From Carposina sasakii (taxonomy: Eukaryota; Arthropoda; Insecta; Lepidoptera; Carposinidae): 64,000 bases of DNA. Position numbers and translations under genes: made by a program. Where the stretch lies: positions 1-64,000 of the forward strand of contig CP053162.1 in assembly GCA_014607495.2 (NCBI GenBank), in the 5' to 3' direction. The notes below the pieces were generated by a model that searched no databases, had not been told where the DNA came from, and saw nothing but the letters and a program-made list of their open reading frames with translations. Positions 32,515-44,259 of the stretch are shown one piece after another. Every line of letters starts with the position of its first letter. Position 1 is the stretch's first letter.

Positions 32515-32883
32515 CAGGATGTTTTTTCGTTGCCACCCTTAACGAAGGGTACGTACTCTATACATCAAATTAAGTAAGTTTATGACAAAAAACATGCTGG
32601 GAAACAATTAAATTTTTTTAATTTCTTGATCGGGCGAAATTTATAGTGTTCAGTGCTTATGATAGTTTTTTCATAGACAGATAATTATTATTTCACGTGA
32701 AAAAATTTTGCTACGCTTGTCTATGTGCATTTATGCAGAAAAACGCAGTCTATTTACTCAACTTTGGACCCTAATATCTTGGAAACCAGACACTTCCCGG
32801 GTATGCTTCCATGGAGAAAAATGATCGTGATGATGAGGAGATTCCGTAGTTTTCGGGAACGTTAACGACCAAAAATCATCCTG
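32515..32883 (+). mobile_element. MITE family B, copy 3
   Basis: CAGGATGTTTTTTCGTTGCC to AAAATCATCCTG, flanked by TATA on both sides. The right 165 bases differ from copy 1 at only about five positions. Confidence 0.9.
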
Positions 32884-33935
32884 TATAGGTATCTATACAT
32901 ATTACAAGCAGATTGTTACATAAAGAATCTTCTCCTGTTTTTCAGCTAAAATTATAACAAAAATGACAATTTCAGGCTGAAAAAATCTATCTTCAGTTGA
33001 ATAATATTTAAATAGTCCTAGTCGGTAAGTATTATGTTTTTTGGCAAAGGCATTTAGCTGTTAGGTACTTGTACAAGCACATTCCAGAAAGGCGATTTTT
33101 TTTTTGCAATCTTTCCGGGTCATTTTATTTGTATTTGTAAGTACGAGTACATATACTTATATTTGTAAGTAATCTTATTCCTACTGTAAGATTAAGCAAT
33201 AGATATTATTACACCGCCATTCACAGAACATACCGCATTTCTCGATATTTTATTATTGAAATAACCGTACTCAACGAGTATAATGTTTGAATGCGTCGCA
33301 GGCGGTAATCGAACCCGCGATAACGTGCACAATGCCGGCCCCTCCCGCCTTTCATATGGTAAACATGTGCGAGCCTCTGAAATTATACGATTCATTCAAT
33401 ATAGGTATGTAGGTAGATTTATACACTAATATATAATTTATAGTATAATATGTCAAAATAACATAAATAACCTACTGAAGATTACGGAACGATTATGTCA
33501 TCTAATAAACCACATAGTAGTTGTTAGTGTATGACATTTTATTTTTAAAAAAACTGACGACATAATTCTGACGACGTATCAATCGCGTAAAAACACAGAA
33601 ATACAGTCGCTTAGAGCAGGCACTCTTTGAAGTTGGTATAAAAAGCGCTGAAGAGACATACATGAATCTTTTATCGCTTGACAATAAATAAAACTTCCTT
33701 TATGTGTTTGTTAAGCTTGAAAGTGCTGTAAAAAGCTTTACTTTCGCACCCAACATATATTATATATTTATGTATGTACGGTACCTAGTCCACGACTTTA
33801 TTACAATACAATGGCCTACGATTACATCGCGACAGTGCTCTCATACTTTTCAATGATTCAAGATGCTTATTGATAGTATGTTATTATATTTACTATCATA
33901 ACGGTTATTCTCTACAGAACTCTCTACATACCTAC
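32884..33935. other. No gene; possible reversed tRNA-like scrap and a TATA box
   Basis: Near 33301-33322 the minus strand reads GCGGGTTCGATTACCGC, a T-arm with a B-box-like sequence; no full cloverleaf was found. GGTATAAAAAGCGC at about 33636 is a good TATA box, but no initiator or gene follows. Confidence 0.35.
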
Positions 33936-34151
33936 ATATACACACGGCTGTTATCGTAATGAGGTAGCTAGAATTGCAGGATCATAAAGAAAACCCCATA
34001 GCCACGTATAGTATTAATGATCAGTGACAAGTTGCTAGCTCATCGCCTGACAGAACGTGCCCGAGTTCCTTAGTCGACTCTTACGACATGCACCTGAAGA
34101 GATCCACCTGATGTATTCTAGTTGCACCGCATCAGCTCAGCACCCGTATGA
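33936..34151 (+). repeat. Dispersed repeat family C, nearly full copy
   Basis: Shows the family order: ACACGGCTGT, GAGGTAGC, ATTGCAGGATCATAAAG, ATAGCCACG, then GATCAGTGACAAGTTGCTAG, CCGAGTTCCTTAGTCGACTC, TTACGACATGCACC, GATGTATTCTAG and GCATCAGC. It serves as the model for calling fragments elsewhere. Confidence 0.8.
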
Positions 34152-34517
34152 TGAATTTGGTGAGAGCGAGATATCTCACTTTTAAACGTCAAATTCACAG
34201 AGCTATTAATAACTAGATAAACTAAGTATATGTAAGGTACCTACGAGTACTTTGCATGTAAAAATAGACTTAGGAATTAGTATAGACACTCGTTCTCGAG
34301 CCAGGACAGAATGAATTAGGGCTGATACAAGTGGTTTGCAATCCCTTTTAACACACCAAGTAGAAATTGCCTTGTCTATTAATTACTTAGCTCTGTGGAT
34401 TTGACGTTTAAAAGTGAGACATCTCGCTCTCACCAAATTCATCACAGGGGTGCTGAGCTGATGCGGTGCAACTAGAATACATTCAGGTGGATCTCTTCAG
34501 GTGCATGTCGTAAGAGT
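34077..34517. mobile_element. Compound inverted repeat (MITE family D plus flanking family C)
   Basis: Arms 34077-about 34210 and about 34381-34517 pair over roughly 135 bases. The inner part is the family D end (GATGAATTTGGTGAGAGCGA to CACAGAGCTATTAA). The outer part is family C 3' sequence, present in inverted orientation on the right. The loop is about 170 bases, with CGTTCTCGAGCCAGGAC. Confidence 0.9.
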
Positions 34518-37065
34518 GAATGTCGTGTCGTGAATTTTTTAAGACAGGATAGTTATCATTGTGCAATCGAGACGTATAAGCAATGTGGACGATTTTTTAT
34601 AGTGTGAAATAGGTATATCTAGTCATATTATAGGTATACGATTTTTTTTTACATCATGATGCTATGATACTTGACTACAACTATATTAAAAAATATTCAG
34701 AAAATTGATGATTGATTCAAAAAATCAAAAGGAGCGTAAAGAATTTAAAACAGAAAAGCACATTTACCTTGTTAGCATTGGCATGCGCAGGAGCATCTCT
34801 AACTGGCCTCAGCCTAGTTAAAATGGTTGACCATCACCGTATAACTGCATAATAAGAAACAATACAATGTACGAGTAGCTTTTGTATGCTTTTCAATTTA
34901 CAAGCTAGTTCTTTCTATACGAAATACTGGGATATATCAACTGGTTTTCCATGTAATTAGGTATAATGTACTCCTCTATGATTCTTACCACATAGTCATC
35001 ATCATCTTCTTTTATACCTACCTATCTATATCTTCTAAAAATATCATAAAACTGTTACTAATACTCGTGGCTGTTTGTGCACGCTTCTCAGAAACGGTTT
35101 AACCTAATTTTTGGAACGGAATTTGCATGCGATTTTCGGGAATATAATATGATGGGCTCCGAATATACTAGTAACCAGTGACGTGATTATCTAGTAACAC
35201 ATAAATACTGATAGAGAGAATCAATTGGTAATTTTGTCTACATAGAGCCAAACTCTTTTATATCTATCATCAACTGGTGTTTAAGAAAGACACCATAACC
35301 GTTCGTTAACGTACTTATCGCTCATCAATATTACATTTCTGATACTCGTATTGTATACTCTTGTGCCTCTATGAACATAAACATTTTATTTTGTATCTCT
35401 TTCGAAATTCACATTACAGAGTCCAGACTAATAGCTATGCAATTTTAACATATCCTTGCTAAATAGAGATATAAACCCAGAAGCATAGGTTGCAAAGTAA
35501 TATTATATCTTCAACGAAACCTTTGCTCCAATAGAATGCCTTTTTTCGCGCATTCATTAAATTATGTAATGAAGGCCAACAGCTATCTAGTATGTTACGT
35601 ACGATAACGATACATCAATGTGATTAGAATCACTACGTAGTAATTACAGCCTCACCAGGTTGTTGAAATTTTCAGTCGCGCCATGTCTGAAGTTTAACTA
35701 CTGCAACGTAGTACACAATAATGTTATAACTATTCAAAAAACTAATTATAAGGGTAATTCTTCTAATGTAGGGTAATAAAACCATGGAGTAGTTACAACG
35801 AGATGTTCTAATATCGTTTGTTTACAAAATATGTAGTGTCTATATCGAAGGCAAAGATCACTAGGCATATTAAATAGTATGGGTTTTGGAGGGAGTCAGT
35901 TAGGAATTCTAGCACTTTGTCTGCTTTATCAATTAGGTTAGGCTATGTTAGAAACTGAAAATAACAACGCAAGATACGAGCGAGCGCAGCGAGCGTGTCG
36001 CCTCAGCGACCTTAGTACTAGAAGGAATTTATTCTTTCTTTATTCAAAATGGCTAGCCGTTTTATACAATTGGCCTTCCATATCACCATTGCCAGGAGGC
36101 AAGGATAGATCACAGGTCCCGAAGTTAGCATGCATAGACTACATTGATGGCTACTCAGCTCTTCACTGCATTTGCTTCAAGGCCTACACTTCCCATACGG
36201 TCGTTTTGAATGCCACACCATCATAACGGCAGTAATCGCTAATTAGACTCACGGGGGCTGTGGGGCTGTCAGCGACATTCCTAAAGGTATTTATGAGGTT
36301 TTCACGTGTAAGCACCAACACAGAGGTCCTTTACTTAGGAATTCATGACGTTCCTAAACAAGCTATTAAAGTAATAATATTAAAATATGAGGAAGAATTA
36401 TGTTTTTGAGCCCTAAAATAATAGTAATGGTCCACACAAATAATAAAATACTATAGCGTCCTTCCTCTACCCACCCAAACACATAGTGAAAATATTAAAA
36501 TAGGTCGAGTCAAGTTTCAGCAAGACGGACACTAACATTTATATATGAAGATAAAATAGAGATAGATATATAAATTACGAGTACTTTACCAAAAGATTGA
36601 TGGACAGCAAACTTAGTCTTAAACAGACTGAGCCTTAAAATACCATCATCAGCTTTAACTCCCAGCTCGCCTCAAGGAACTACATCGCAAACCGAACTGC
36701 TGAAGAATAATCGGAGTCCATATATCCTCATTCCACCTGGCCAGTCCGGCCAGCGCGTGATAACGTCGGTCGGTATACCATCTTGCTGCCATAAACATCG
36801 CGGCGGGTGGGTCGCGAGTTCACGTCCCGTGCCGCCGCTCTATCAATAACACCTGCTGGACGGCTAGCCGGCTGGCTAGTATGGAGAGAGCTTCATAATA
36901 ATCCGAAATTTAATTTAAACTATATTACTAAGGGTTTTAATATTACACCTAGGTATAGATCGATTCATAGCAATTCCATAGCCTTCAGTTAAATAGGCAC
37001 AAAGTAGACATAGACAGAAGAAATTTTTCATAGTTTTGGTTTTGATACGAGATTTTATTGAAACA
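34518..37065. other. No supported gene
   Basis: Long AT-rich stretch. Local oddities: GAGCGAGCGCAGCGAGCGTG near 35977, and a GC-rich spot at about 36780-36890 with GAGTTCACGTCCC resembling a Pol III B box. The frame at 35945-36226 has no motif. Confidence 0.4.
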
Positions 37066-37335
37066 CTAGTGGACGCCCGCGATTCCGTCCGCGTGGACTA
37101 CAGAAAAAACAAAATGACGAAATTATCCGGGATAAAAACCTTTACCCAGGATAAAAAAAGCCTATATGTTAAGTGGAACCTGTCACAATATATTCCTGAA
37201 AACTTGCATCGAAATCGGTTCAGCCGTTTCTGAGATTAGCGTGCACAAACACACAGACATACTGACATAACAGACAAAAATTCCAAAAATCATCGTTTTG
37301 GGTTCTATTGCGTTGATAAAGGTCTCCTATAATAT
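37066..37335 (-). mobile_element. Helitron-like element, reverse copy
   Basis: CTAGTGGACGCCCGCGATTC at the left (reversed 3' end), then AACATATAGGC-type text and GAAATCGGTTCAGCCGTTTC. Closely parallels 51948-52203. The 5' end is only approximate. Confidence 0.6.
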
Positions 37336-37419
37336 TTTTTCTGATATATCTTCCATGTACAGACAGCGATCCGTTACATTTTATATTATATGTATAGATT
37401 TCTTTCATACCTTACATAT

Positions 37420-37496
37420 ATACACACGGTTGCGTCCCCAAAAAAGGGGAAGCCAGGACTGTAGAAGTACGAAGGAGATCCTGCAGCCTCGTTTAT
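37420..37496 (+). repeat. Dispersed repeat family C fragment
   Basis: ACACACGGTTGCGTCCCC, GGGGAAGCCAGGACTG and GGAGATCCTGCAGCC. Confidence 0.65.
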
Positions 37497-38695
37497 CATA
37501 AGATCACGGTGTAAATAACATTTTTACATGAGAATATTTTCAATATTTTAGTTAAACATTTAGTTAAATCCCATTGGATTTGTTGCCGATCGCTATATTG
37601 TCGTATTTATGCCCGAAAAGCGACGGTAGGTATGCGCAGCCTGGTGAAAAGTGGTATAATTTGCACACTTCTACCCAACTTTTTGGGGATAATGGGTGTG
37701 ACTATATGTATATTCAACTGTAGCCAGTTTACTCTCCAGCATTTGAAGAACGTTTTAAGAAAATCTCAGTATGATGTTAGATTCGATATTATATTATAGT
37801 TATCATTTGATTCAGGTAGCTTAATACTTGTAGATGTGAGTGAATACATTTGTAAGTAATATAAATGTTACTACACCATCGCCGTAATAAAACTTCTCAT
37901 AAATGGCACAAACCTAATATAACGAGTTGCAGCAGTTTGCTTAGTATTAACTGTAAGTCTGCCTGCATTTTATTGCATAATACCTATGTTTATATCATTC
38001 GATTAAAAATGTTATGGTTCTCCCCAGCATTAACCACAAAACAATCTTATCTTGTTATTTTCAAAGCATTTATGTTTAAACACGTTATAATCTGTGATTG
38101 ATTTGACTTGAATATTGCTCTTGTGAACACATTTTCATGCTCAAATTAAAATTCAATTACAAAACACTCGCAGCTGGATAAATACATAACGTTTTAATGG
38201 ATACGTGAAACATTTGTTTGCAATTAATCCACGCATTTTTAACAGCCGTTTTGGCATATACATTATTATCGAATTACAGTGATTGTACGACCAATAAAAT
38301 TTGCATTTTTTAAAACTCATTCCGGCGAGCAAAAAAACTGAGTCATGTCGCCACCATCTCTTCGACAAGTCCCGTTCATCTGCATGAAGAGATGGCGAAG
38401 TAGACCGAACCGGTCCCTTCACAATGCTAATTGACATCCAACAGAGGCAATAGTAAAACCGACAAGCAAACTCGCGCCAAAACAATACGCCAGTCCAAAC
38501 TTCAGTGTCATACACACTGAATTCAATTTGCGATGATCCCACGGAACTCGCTCAGGCATATGATTGTGTGCACCGCAGAAGAAAGTCATGCAAACCTCAA
38601 ATAAAAAGCTACAGGACATTGATCTGTTGTAGTCGAGAAATAAAACTCATTTTATTGAGTGATCGCTCAGTCCTTGTCTCGTTATTTTATTAAAA
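37497..38695. other. No supported gene; small hairpin at about 38351-38396
   Basis: CCATCTCTTC and GAAGAGATGG form a 10-bp stem across a loop of about 27 bases. The overlapping minus-strand frames at 38153-38619 (129 and 66 codons) show no motif and have no splice partners that I trust. Confidence 0.35.
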
Positions 38696-38770
38696 ACTCG
38701 AACCTGTTGTGGTGTCCCTCAAAGCACTATGTTGGGACCTGTCGCTTCACTGTTTTATATCTTAATCTAA
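38696..38770 (+). pseudogene. LINE reverse transcriptase scrap (CGVPQ motif)
   Basis: In one frame the sequence reads CCGVPQSTMLGPVASLFYIL and then stops at 38768-38770. This is the conserved RT block seen intact as CGVPQGSILGP in the LINE at 14645. GS has become ST and the rest of the enzyme is gone, so it is an old remnant. Confidence 0.65.
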
Positions 38771-39035
38771 AAGGGTCAAGGGTGGAATTGTGATGAAAGG
38801 GCGTGGCGGTTGCGATGTTTGGGTACTGTTGCGTCAAGTTGGAATGCTCGGTGCACGGAACCTGTCCGTGGACGGAGAACTGTACTGTAATGCAAGTAGC
38901 TCGGTAAACGCAAGTCTGGAACGTATTACTTCGACTAGTGTTTCACATTTAATCATGATTGTTGATTGCCCCTTTTTTTTACGAAGTTTCTCTAGTTACG
39001 TACCATGTCATTATTATCTAATGAGGGTGTAGTAT

Positions 39036-39426
39036 ACAAGATGTTTTTTCGTTGCAACCCTTAACGAAGGGTACATACTCTATACATCAAATAAAGTATT
39101 ATAAGTTTATGTCAAAAAAAGTTCTGGGAAACGATGTAAATTTTTTTGAAAAACATTTTTTAATTACTTGATCGGGCGCGAATTTATAGTGTTCAGTGTT
39201 TATGCTAGTTTTTTCATAGACAGATATTAAATAATTTCTCGTGAATAAATCGTTACACGCGTCAATGTGCATTTAAGCAGAAAAATGCAGTCTATTTACT
39301 CAACTTTGGACCCTAATATTTTGGAAACCAGAAACTTCCCAGGTATGCTTCCATGGAGAAAAATGATCGTGATTATGAGGAAATTCCGTAGTTTATCGGG
39401 AACGTTAACGACCGAAAATCACCCTG
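39036..39426 (+). mobile_element. MITE family B, copy 4
   Basis: The left end is mutated (CAAGATGTTTTTTCG), the right end is intact (AAAATCACCCTG). The longest copy because of a small insertion of AAAAACATTTTT type in the left half. Confidence 0.9.
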
Positions 39427-39608
39427 TATAATATAGCTATGTTCTTTTTGACAATGTTGATGTAGGTACTTTACTGATCAAGGTTGTTTAAAGGTCAACT
39501 TAATAAAAGAGTTTGAAGATTAAGAATCTGTTACTATTTCAACATTTTTATACTAACAAAGGATATAAATGAATAAACCTGTGGGGATTCCGAGAAGATG
39601 AAATAAAA

Positions 39609-40047
39609 TAATATTTTCACGTAACAATAATGTAGAATCAAAACAACGGCCGTGATAAATGTGATTAGTTTTTATTTAAGTACACCTAAAATAAAAAAAA
39701 ATAGTAATTCACAACTCATATGTCTCTTTATTTTTGTTTGAGACTCCAACAAATTAAAAGCCATGCTTCCGAAAAGAAGAGGGAGAAAGAGAAAGGTATT
39801 ATACACTACTCGCTTGTGTATACGACTGTCGCGCCTGCGCACGTCTCATTTAACGGTTTTATTCCACGCACTCTTACGCTATCACATTTTTCTCACTTCG
39901 GTCGCGCAGCAAAATCCCTATCTCCTCCAAGCCTGCCGTAAGGAACTTCGTTCCAATATTTTCACGTAACAATACAAAACAACGGCCGTGATATGTGACA
40001 CCTAAACACTCATATAAGATCCAACAAATTAAAAGCCATGCTTTCCG
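39609..40047. repeat. Local direct duplication around a 180-bp insert
   Basis: 39609-39771 and 39955-40046 share AATATTTTCACGTAACAATA, AAAACAACGGCCGTGATA and CAACAAATTAAAAGCCATGC in the same order. The second copy is shorter by internal deletion. Sequence between them (39772-39954) is GC-richer and may be inserted DNA. Confidence 0.85.
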
Positions 40048-40325
40048 CTCTGGAAAAACATCAGCACGTACCAAATTCATTTTCCAAAACAATGCCCGAA
40101 AAGATACCCGAAAGTCCCGTGCGGCCACTTAATTCCATTACTAATTCTGAACATACCCACCGAATTAAAACTACCTTGCATAACCTGCACCCCAAACCAA
40201 AAGCACCCCTAGTAACTGACGACACAATTACTTTTAAGGAAAATTCCCTTGATTGTTATGAAGAGTTAGGCTTTTTTGCGGTTGATGAAGGTTATCTAGA
40301 TGGGCCGCGAAGTGTTTTTTTTTAA
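40038..40325 (+). CDS. Hypothetical 95-residue protein, doubtful
   Basis: Starts at ATG 40038 inside the second copy of the local duplication and ends at TAA 40323-40325. The protein begins MLSALEKHQHVPNSFSK, has a proline/lysine-rich middle (HPKPKAPLV) and an acidic end (CYEELGFFAVDEGYLDG). It looks more like protein than the chance frames nearby, but no family is recognised and no good splice donor is seen. The upstream copy of the duplication has the same ATG but a different reading after nine bases. Confidence 0.3.
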   Translation: MLSALEKHQHVPNSFSKTMPEKIPESPVRPLNSITNSEHTHRIKTTLHNLHPKPKAPLVTDDTITFKENSLDCYEELGFFAVDEGYLDGPRSVFF

Positions 40326-40549
40326 TCCGTAATGGGCAACGGTAGGCCGTATATACTGCCTACTGATAACACAGTATGATGTATTATTAGCTTTGGGGAA
40401 ATATTTGGGGAAAGCTCGGTGATGTGGAAGAGGACTTTAATGTTGCACATATTTATACAATTTAAGAGAACCAGCATAGTAAAACTAAATTAAAGCCATA
40501 AAATTATTCTATACTATATTATGTAAGTCTGATCTAAAATGCATAAGAA

Positions 40550-40838
40550 GTGTCGGCGTTGGACGAGGTCGACGCAGCGTCGACGCGACGACGTCGTCTC
40601 TGAGTGGAAGTTCGGCTTCCACTCAGAGCCGACAGAGCTCTCAGCACAGAACGCTGTTATTACGCAGCGCAAACGTCCCGTCGTTTTATTATATGGCAGA
40701 AAACGCGGCGTTGGCGTTGCGTCGACGCGACGCTCACGTACGAGTAGCGTAATTACAGCGTTCGGCTTCCATTCAGCGCCGACGTCGCGTCGACGCTGCG
40801 TCGACACCGCGCTGACTCTCGCCCGACGCCGACGTTCA
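40550..40838. mobile_element. GC-rich palindromic element, MITE-like
   Basis: Ends TGTCGGCGTTGG and, reversed, CGTCGGCGTCGGG. Further in, both sides have GTCGACGCAGCGTCGACGCG. An inner hairpin GAGTGGAAG/CTTCCACTC lies near 40598-40628. Very GC-rich against AT-rich surroundings. Arginine-rich frames on both strands are by-products of CG repeats. No clear target duplication. Confidence 0.65.
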
Positions 40839-41015
40839 AAAGACGCTAGTATGGGGGGCTCTTACTTCCATTTCTTGTAAGTTTGAATTTTTTTTCTCAT
40901 TGTTTATGTTTCCGTGTCATTCAAAATAGGTATTATAAATTATTAGCGTCAGAACGCCTTATCCATTAAATCAGAACCACAATTAAAGCTTAACTAAAAA
41001 TAATAAGATTTACAA

Positions 41016-41219
41016 GTGACAAATGACACGGAACGACACAAGAAACATTTCAAAATGCCATTCTCCAGGAACCTGATACCTCCGAAAGACGCAATAAAAA
41101 TGGTAATAGCCCAAGATATGTGCGCGACCCGACGTGACCCGCCTGCCAATGAGGACAGACCTCAAAGTAAGCCACTCGCGCGGATTTATTATATTCTACT
41201 GTCCCTTAAAATAAGATAA
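41016..41219 (+). CDS. Hypothetical 67-residue protein or exon, doubtful
   Basis: Frame MTNDTERHKKHFKMPFSR through KDAIKMVIAQDMCATRR. After DRPQ the DNA reads TCAAAGTAAGC, a reasonable splice donor (AAA then GTAAGC) near 41168, so the coding-like part may be an exon end. No acceptor or partner exon could be confirmed, and the family is unknown. Confidence 0.3.
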   Translation: MTNDTERHKKHFKMPFSRNLIPPKDAIKMVIAQDMCATRRDPPANEDRPQSKPLARIYYILLSLKIR

Positions 41220-41372
41220 CTGTAAATATTCCAACCTTATAAAGTATTTATTCACCATTCCATAAAAGGCAACCTGAATAGATTTGCGCAGTTACCTTCT
41301 ATAATAACATCCTCCTTAAACTAGATTGTAATGTCTAAGAATAGATCTTTGTTTTTGCAGCATGCGTAGTAT

Positions 41373-41622
41373 CTTCGTTCTTCTTCTTCATCCTATTGCA
41401 GTCCACTGCTGGACGTAGGCCTCCCCCAGGGCACGCCACAAGGCTACTGCCACAGGGGGCGTTTTGCCCATAGTCACCACGCTGGGCAGGCGGATTTTCA
41501 GACTATGTTGTCAGTACGGAAGGCGCTGCTGCCCACCTTCCGGAAACCCTTAATCGCCTCGTACGATACTCACGGGCAGGCAGGGGTGGTACAAACTCTA
41601 CTCTACCGGCACCACGCGGCTA
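41373..41622 (-). mobile_element. RTE-tailed short retroposon, reverse copy
   Basis: Reverse complement of the 23203 unit, with a TTCTTCTTCATCC (reversed tail) start and an ACCGGCACCACGCGGC end. Flanks ATGCGTAGTAT (41362-41372) and ATGCGCAGTAT (41623-41633) match at 10 of 11 bases. Confidence 0.85.
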
Positions 41623-41633
41623 ATGCGCAGTAT

Positions 41634-42373
41634 ATGACGGGTAAAAGCGACATATTATCTCACAAATCCACTATATTATAAAGAAATAAAGTTTGATGGT
41701 ACCTAATCGTATGAACTTTTCATGTATATAGAGAATACAACGCACATCTTTAAGCAGAGAATTCTGTTCTGACTCAAGAACGAGTTTTACACTATTCCCT
41801 CCCTAAAACCCTTTCTACACGCAAATTACATTATAGTCTAATTATTATATGTATATAATCACTAATGTATAACAAATTTTCCATAAAAGATCCAAGTTTC
41901 ATCTTCCAACAAAGGTAAATTTAAATTCTGTTCCAAAGCAGATCTCCAATCGGCCCCGCTTTACATAACAACTAGTGAGATAAGACAATACCCTCTTAAC
42001 ATAATCAACCTCTAAACTTTACGGAGGTACAAAGACGGGCAATTTTCTTTCCGTATCTTCCGAAAGCCGCAAGATGCATCCCGAATCGGAATCACCTCGG
42101 AAATCCGAAACTTTAAATCCGGATCGCATCTTAATCCGGCAATAACTGGAGGTCTTTATCTAAACGCTGCCATATGGTTAGACAATGAGTATGAGCTTAC
42201 AGAAGCAACAGTTAGATATTAAATAAATATAGCTACGTACTACATAAAACGCGCAAAAATATTATTTGGAGTGAGAATCAATCAATCGATGAATTTTCGC
42301 AACACAGCCAATAAACAAATTATTCTTTTGATACAACAAACTGCATGTGAATTGTGCAGGATATAAAATTATA
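41634..42373. other. No gene; possible regulatory patch at about 42055-42140
   Basis: The patch repeats AATCCG/TAATCC words (bicoid/Otx-like cores) several times in 80 bases (CGGAAATCCGAAAC, TTAATCCGGCAATAAC). Motif clustering is by eye only. Confidence 0.3.
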
Positions 42374-42428
42374 CATAAATATAATCACGCCTTTTCCCTT
42401 ACGGGGTAAAGGCGTGATTATATTTATG
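42374..42428. repeat. 21-bp perfect hairpin
   Basis: Arms 42374-42394 and 42408-42428 are perfectly complementary (AAAGGCGTGATTATATTTAT on the right arm); the loop has a further CCC/GGG pairing. The arm equals the end of the dispersed repeat at 61365-61478. Confidence 0.92.
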
Positions 42429-42854
42429 AAATACCTAAGTAAAAATTGGTATCACAATTTTTTAACTACATAAAGTTAAAAAGGTAGATAAAATCCGTTA
42501 TTCTACTACAAATCTTTATAAAAAGGTGAGGTTAATACTTCCATCATCTACCTGCTAACATGGCTACTTAAGGAAATAAATAGGTGTAGCAACAACGTTT
42601 ATATAATATCCACTTCTTGAATTCACAAAACAATAACCTGTCTCACCTGCGATGATAATCTTTGCGGCACAAGCTGTCTCCAGCAGGGATAAGGACATCA
42701 GTTCACACTCGGTATGCCGGTCACGTCTCCGCGTCATCGCCCATCATGCCTCTTCCGATACACTTTCCAGCATTATTGGTTTATTTTGTTGTTTTCTTAG
42801 CTCTAAGAGCCTCAAGGAATTTGAAGTTTTTAAAGATCATGGTAACATGGAGAA
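42429..42854. other. No feature recognised
   Basis: Frames at 42652-42883 overlap each other and lack motifs. Confidence 0.5.
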
Positions 42855-42930
42855 ATACAAGGTGTAGCAGAAGGGGTATTTAGCGAAATTCTTTGAGAAA
42901 ATAGCTTAACATTGTAGTTTTGGGCTAACT
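42855..42930. repeat. MITE family A, decayed left end
   Basis: TACAAGGTGTAGCAGAAGGG and TATTTAGCGAAATTC resemble the left end. Weak. Confidence 0.4.
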
Positions 42931-44259
42931 CATCCACATAATATTGTCCTTAAAATCTCGTGTATATTTTTAATAAATCTCGTTTACTGGCATATTTATT
43001 ACCAATTTTTGTATAAATAGCTAACATTCCATAATACTGCTTGGTTACAGACAACAATTTATAAGATACCAAACTACCAAACATACTACAGAGTATTAAA
43101 AATATGTGAGAAAAGGTTACCTGTAAGTTTGTTATTGTACTTCTTGTAGTAGGTTGAAAGCTCATATTTTAATATGCCATCGCTGAGGAGTGTTAAAAAT
43201 ATTACCAATATTCATAAATAATTTCAAAAGGTCCGTTTTGCAATATTTTATGTTGTAATGAAGCTCAGTGAAGTCAAAATGTTGGTGCTTTAAGATAGTA
43301 TGTATACGTTCATGTTGTATAGCTTTTATATATATTTTTAATATATATTTTTATTTAATGTTTACTTACTTAATTAACTTCTTTTAGTTGTAAGTGTACA
43401 ATTTATTTTCTTAATGCTCAGGTTTGATTTCTAAATTAAAGTAAATTACCAAACCTGAGTATTGAGATAGGTACTCAACTTATTTATAAATAAATCAATT
43501 GAAATATTTACGATAAAATTCTAAATAATTATTACTCGTACAGATCTGTGTTCGACATTAGACACTGACTAAAAATGACATTTAATATCAGTTTAAATTG
43601 AGTTTAATATCTGTAAAATTTAGGCAATGTTTAGGTTAAACAATGTTCAAAGTCTTCAGTCAAAACTCGGTTAGCGTTAATTTAGTTTAACAATAAGGAT
43701 AATACTAACAGTAAACCCCAGGTCATCTACAACCTCCCCACAAATGAGCCTGTCCGCAGCTTTCAATAAAGAAACCTGACTTATAACCGCCATTTATTCA
43801 GCCAACCTCATTTTAGCGACTGTAATGGCTTGTACAAATGTTTTACGAGACTGAACTTTTTGTTAACCTTCGAGGTTTAAATAATATTAACATGGATTAC
43901 AACTTAACTCTAAGTTTATTTTTATGTTGACACGTGTTAGGATGTATTGCAAAAGATTGAGTATAGGTACCTACTGGCAAAAATTCCGTCTAACTTTAGA
44001 CGTGTGGTTTTGTACTAATACCTTTATAATTTGATTTTGCATTTGTTTTATTTCCTTAGTTAAGTATCTGAATACTTATTTAGTACCTGTCAAGAGAAAG
44101 ATTATAACCATCCGTCTCTATAATGAGCAACGCCGTAAAATAACTGTTATCCGGAGTAAGGGTATAAAACTACGCAATTTGTTTTATAACTGAATCTTTG
44201 TATAGGTATATTGGTCTGGATGGGCTCTCGAATTAAACACCGTAGACCTTGAACCAGTC
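42931..44259. other. No feature recognised
   Basis: Strongly AT-rich, no repeat or frame that I can support. Confidence 0.5.

Noticed and set aside
38153..38619. 129- and 66-codon minus-strand frames
   Set aside because: Overlap each other in different frames with no motif or trusted splice sites.
40514..40880. Arginine-rich frames on both strands
   Set aside because: By-products of CG-rich palindromic repeats.
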